Part shown: piece after piece, positions 62,322 through 64,000 of the stretch | Numbering within the stretch: position 1 is the first letter of the stretch | Layout: each line of letters starts with the position of its first letter | NCBI GenBank assembly: GCA_037134895.1 | Contig: JBAXLI010000008.1 | Coordinates: 31,499 to 95,498 of the forward strand | Direction: 5' to 3' | From: CAIRDP01 sp037134895 | GTDB taxonomy: Bacteria > Bacteroidota > Bacteroidia > Bacteroidales > FEN-979 | DNA: 64,000 bases | Program-made: the position numbers and the translations under genes | The notes under the pieces: model-generated | The model's database searches: none | What the model was told of the DNA's origin: nothing | Seen by the model: only the letters and a program-made list of their open reading frames with translations

Positions 62322-64000
62322 ATGAAAATTTCCTATCATTGGCTGAAGCAATATGTTTACACTGACCTGCCTCCTGCAAAATTGGCAGAGTTGCTTACCG
62401 GTTGCGGCCTTGAAGTGGAGAATACCGAAGAATTCCACAGTGTTAAAGGAGGAATGCAGGGAATCGTTATAGGAGAAGTTCTGACCTGCGTAAAACATCC
62501 TGACTCAGATCATCTGTCATTGACCACTGTTGATACCGGCGGGGAGGTTCCTTTACATATAGTATGCGGTGCCTCAAATGTTGCCTCCGGGCAAAAGGTC
62601 GTCGTAGCTCTCGTTGGGACAACACTTTATTTTAATGATAAAGAGATCACCCTTCAGAAAACAAAGATTAGGGGCCAGATCTCCGAGGGTATGATATGTG
62701 CCGAAGACGAACTCGGGCTTGGCAGTAGCCATGCAGGGATCATGGTTTTACCCTCATCTGCAAGAACAGGTACTGCTGCATCTGAATATTTCGGGATCGA
62801 ACATGATTGGGTCTTTACCATAGGGCTTACTCCTAACCGTGTTGATGCTTCTTCCCATCTTGGAGTTGCAAGAGATGTTGCCGCCGTTCTAAATAATTTC
62901 GGAAGAAATCAACCGTTTGAAGGCCAGAGGGCCAGGCTTTGTTACCCCGATGTTTCAGCATTCAGGCAGGACAACAACGAACTTGTCGTCAGTATAAGCA
63001 TTGAAGATGCAAAAGCATGCAGGCGGTACACAGGACTGACCATTAACAACATTAAAGTAAGCGATTCCCCATCCTGGTTAAAGAACCGTTTGCTGGCAGT
63101 CGGCCTCAGGCCAATCAATAATATCGTCGATATTACCAATTATATCCTGATGGAGACCGGTCAGCCCTTGCATGCTTTTGATGTGAACAAGATCAAAGGA
63201 GGCAAGGTTGTTGTGAAAAAATATCCGCAGGGGACCAAATTTATCACCCTCGACGGGATTGAACGCGAGTTGGGTGCCGATGACCTCATGATCTGCCACG
63301 AATCAGAACCTATGTGCATCGCAGGGGTCTTTGGCGGTATAGGTTCGGGTGTGACTGCCGAAACCACATCGGTATTCATTGAAAGCGCATACTTTGATCC
63401 GGTTCATATCAGAAAAACAGCGAAGTACCACGGGCTGTCAACCGATGCATCCTTCCGCTTCGAAAGAGGAGCCGATTATAATATCACTCCTTATGCGGCG
63501 ATGAGAGCTGCCCTTATGATAAAGGAAATCGCAGGCGGCCAAATTTCTTCTCCCCTGATTGATGTTTACCCTCATCCGCCTGAACCTGCAAAAGTGATCC
63601 TCCCATGGTTCAATCTTGACAGGCTGATAGGGAAAACCCTTAACAGGAATGTGGTAAAAGATATACTTGCCGACCTTGGCATGAAGCTTACTGAGATCCA
63701 TCAGCCGGGTCTGGAAGGACTGGAACTGGAGGTGCCTTCTTCCAAGGTTGATGTAACCAGGGACGTTGATGTGATTGAAGAGGTACTAAGGATATACGGT
63801 TACAATAATATTGAAATACTGCCCGAAGTCAGGTCCTCCTTGTCTTACACCAAAAGACCCGATCCCGATAAAGTCAGGAATATTGTTTCTGATTATCTTT
63901 CGTCGAACGGCTTCCATGAGATCATGAACAATTCTCTGAGCCGTTCGGGTTACTATGAAAACAATGAAGATTTTAAGGCGGATGACTGCGTAAGGATACT
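62322..64000 (+). CDS. pheT: Phenylalanine-tRNA ligase beta subunit, 3' truncated
   Basis: The gene runs off the right edge after about 559 codons (full proteins have about 800). ATG at 62322: KISYHWLKQYVYTDLPPAKL is the usual start. The tRNA-binding/OB domain follows (GEVLTCVKHPDSDHLSLTTV; VCGASNVASGQKVVVA; ISEGMICAEDELGLG), then the B3/B4 editing part (NNIVDITNYILMETGQPLHA; STDASFRFERGADY) and the B5 domain (VPSSKVDVTRDVDVIEEVLR). It pairs with PheS, not in this window, to charge tRNA-Phe. Reading frame is open to the end. Confidence 0.97.
   Translation, partial: MKISYHWLKQYVYTDLPPAKLAELLTGCGLEVENTEEFHSVKGGMQGIVIGEVLTCVKHPDSDHLSLTTVDTGGEVPLHIVCGASNVASGQKVVVALVGTTLYFNDKEITLQKTKIRGQISEGMICAEDELGLGSSHAGIMVLPSSARTGTAASEYFGIEHDWVFTIGLTPNRVDASSHLGVARDVAAVLNNFGRNQPFEGQRARLCYPDVSAFRQDNNELVVSISIEDAKACRRYTGLTINNIKVSDSPSWLKNRLLAVGLRPINNIVDITNYILMETGQPLHAFDVNKIKGGKVVVKKYPQGTKFITLDGIERELGADDLMICHESEPMCIAGVFGGIGSGVTAETTSVFIESAYFDPVHIRKTAKYHGLSTDASFRFERGADYNITPYAAMRAALMIKEIAGGQISSPLIDVYPHPPEPAKVILPWFNLDRLIGKTLNRNVVKDILADLGMKLTEIHQPGLEGLELEVPSSKVDVTRDVDVIEEVLRIYGYNNIEILPEVRSSLSYTKRPDPDKVRNIVSDYLSSNGFHEIMNNSLSRSGYYENNEDFKADDCVRI

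Noticed and set aside
1..64000. tRNA or rRNA genes and insertion sequences
   Set aside because: Intergenic regions were read on both strands and none showed a cloverleaf, rRNA sequence, transposase or terminal inverted repeats with target duplications.

Overview
The window is a gene-dense stretch of chromosome from a member of the Bacteroidota, most likely a Bacteroidales-like lineage. The evidence is a complete PorP-PorK-PorL-PorM-PorN type IX secretion (T9SS) operon, a SprE/PorW-like lipoprotein, a PorV-like protein beside a very large TonB-dependent receptor, a Bacteroidota-type GGGP synthase, several DUF families typical of the phylum, and promoters of the TAnnTTTG type with no strong Shine-Dalgarno sequences. 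No rRNA, tRNA, CRISPR array, phage or insertion sequence was seen. Both ends cut through genes: an RND adaptor at the left and pheT at the right.

Layout. 1-6.5 kb: RND efflux adaptor and permease (+), facing TolC and a TetR regulator (-). 6.7-8.5 kb: a secreted M14 zinc carboxypeptidase. 8.5-11.9 kb (-): mnmH followed by a cysteine desulfurase-SelD fusion, together a compact tRNA-selenation cassette. 12-16.2 kb (+): a multi-pass membrane/TPR protein and a PurF-like amidotransferase. 16.3-26.6 kb (-): TonB receptor, giant surface protein and PorV-like protein, then greA and a HIT protein. 26.7-29.1 kb: two small exported proteins and ahcY. 29.4-35.6 kb (+): phosphopantetheinyl transferase, metH, metF and GGGP synthase. 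35.7-41.4 kb: elbB (-), then sugar-nucleotide genes (+): WbpE/WbpD/WbpB-like, galE and rfbB. 41.5-49.1 kb (-): sprE/porW-like, bactofilin, two AtpZ/AtpI-like proteins, DUF4421, PTPS/QueD-like, folE, Bax inhibitor-1-like and fabD. 49.2-52.6 kb (+): M23 peptidase, ispC, rseP. 52.7-53.6 kb (-): YitT-like. 53.8-60.0 kb (+): the T9SS core operon. 60.1 kb to the end (+): recG and the start of pheT.

The outstanding feature is a dispersed set of heptanucleotide tandem arrays. Eleven array segments at ten loci were found, in four sequence flavours (GATGCRG, GARTTAC, GATTRGG and GAATATY, or their complements). All keep a strict 7-bp period, often while the unit sequence changes along the array. Intergenic arrays usually run forward units and then reverse-complement units, so they can fold back. 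They start at, overlap, or lie within a few bases of the stop codons of the flanking genes. Two arrays lie inside conserved genes, the desulfurase-SelD fusion and the phosphopantetheinyl transferase. There they keep the reading frame and add about 50 residues of 7-residue peptide repeats. The pattern resembles the heptanucleotide STRR repeats known from filamentous cyanobacteria, but the stop-codon placement and the in-frame gene insertions deserve follow-up.

Functionally the region joins protein secretion and envelope biogenesis (T9SS, RND, rseP, sugar nucleotides), one-carbon metabolism (metH, metF, ahcY), selenium-dependent tRNA modification and housekeeping genes (fabD, ispC, recG, pheT, greA).
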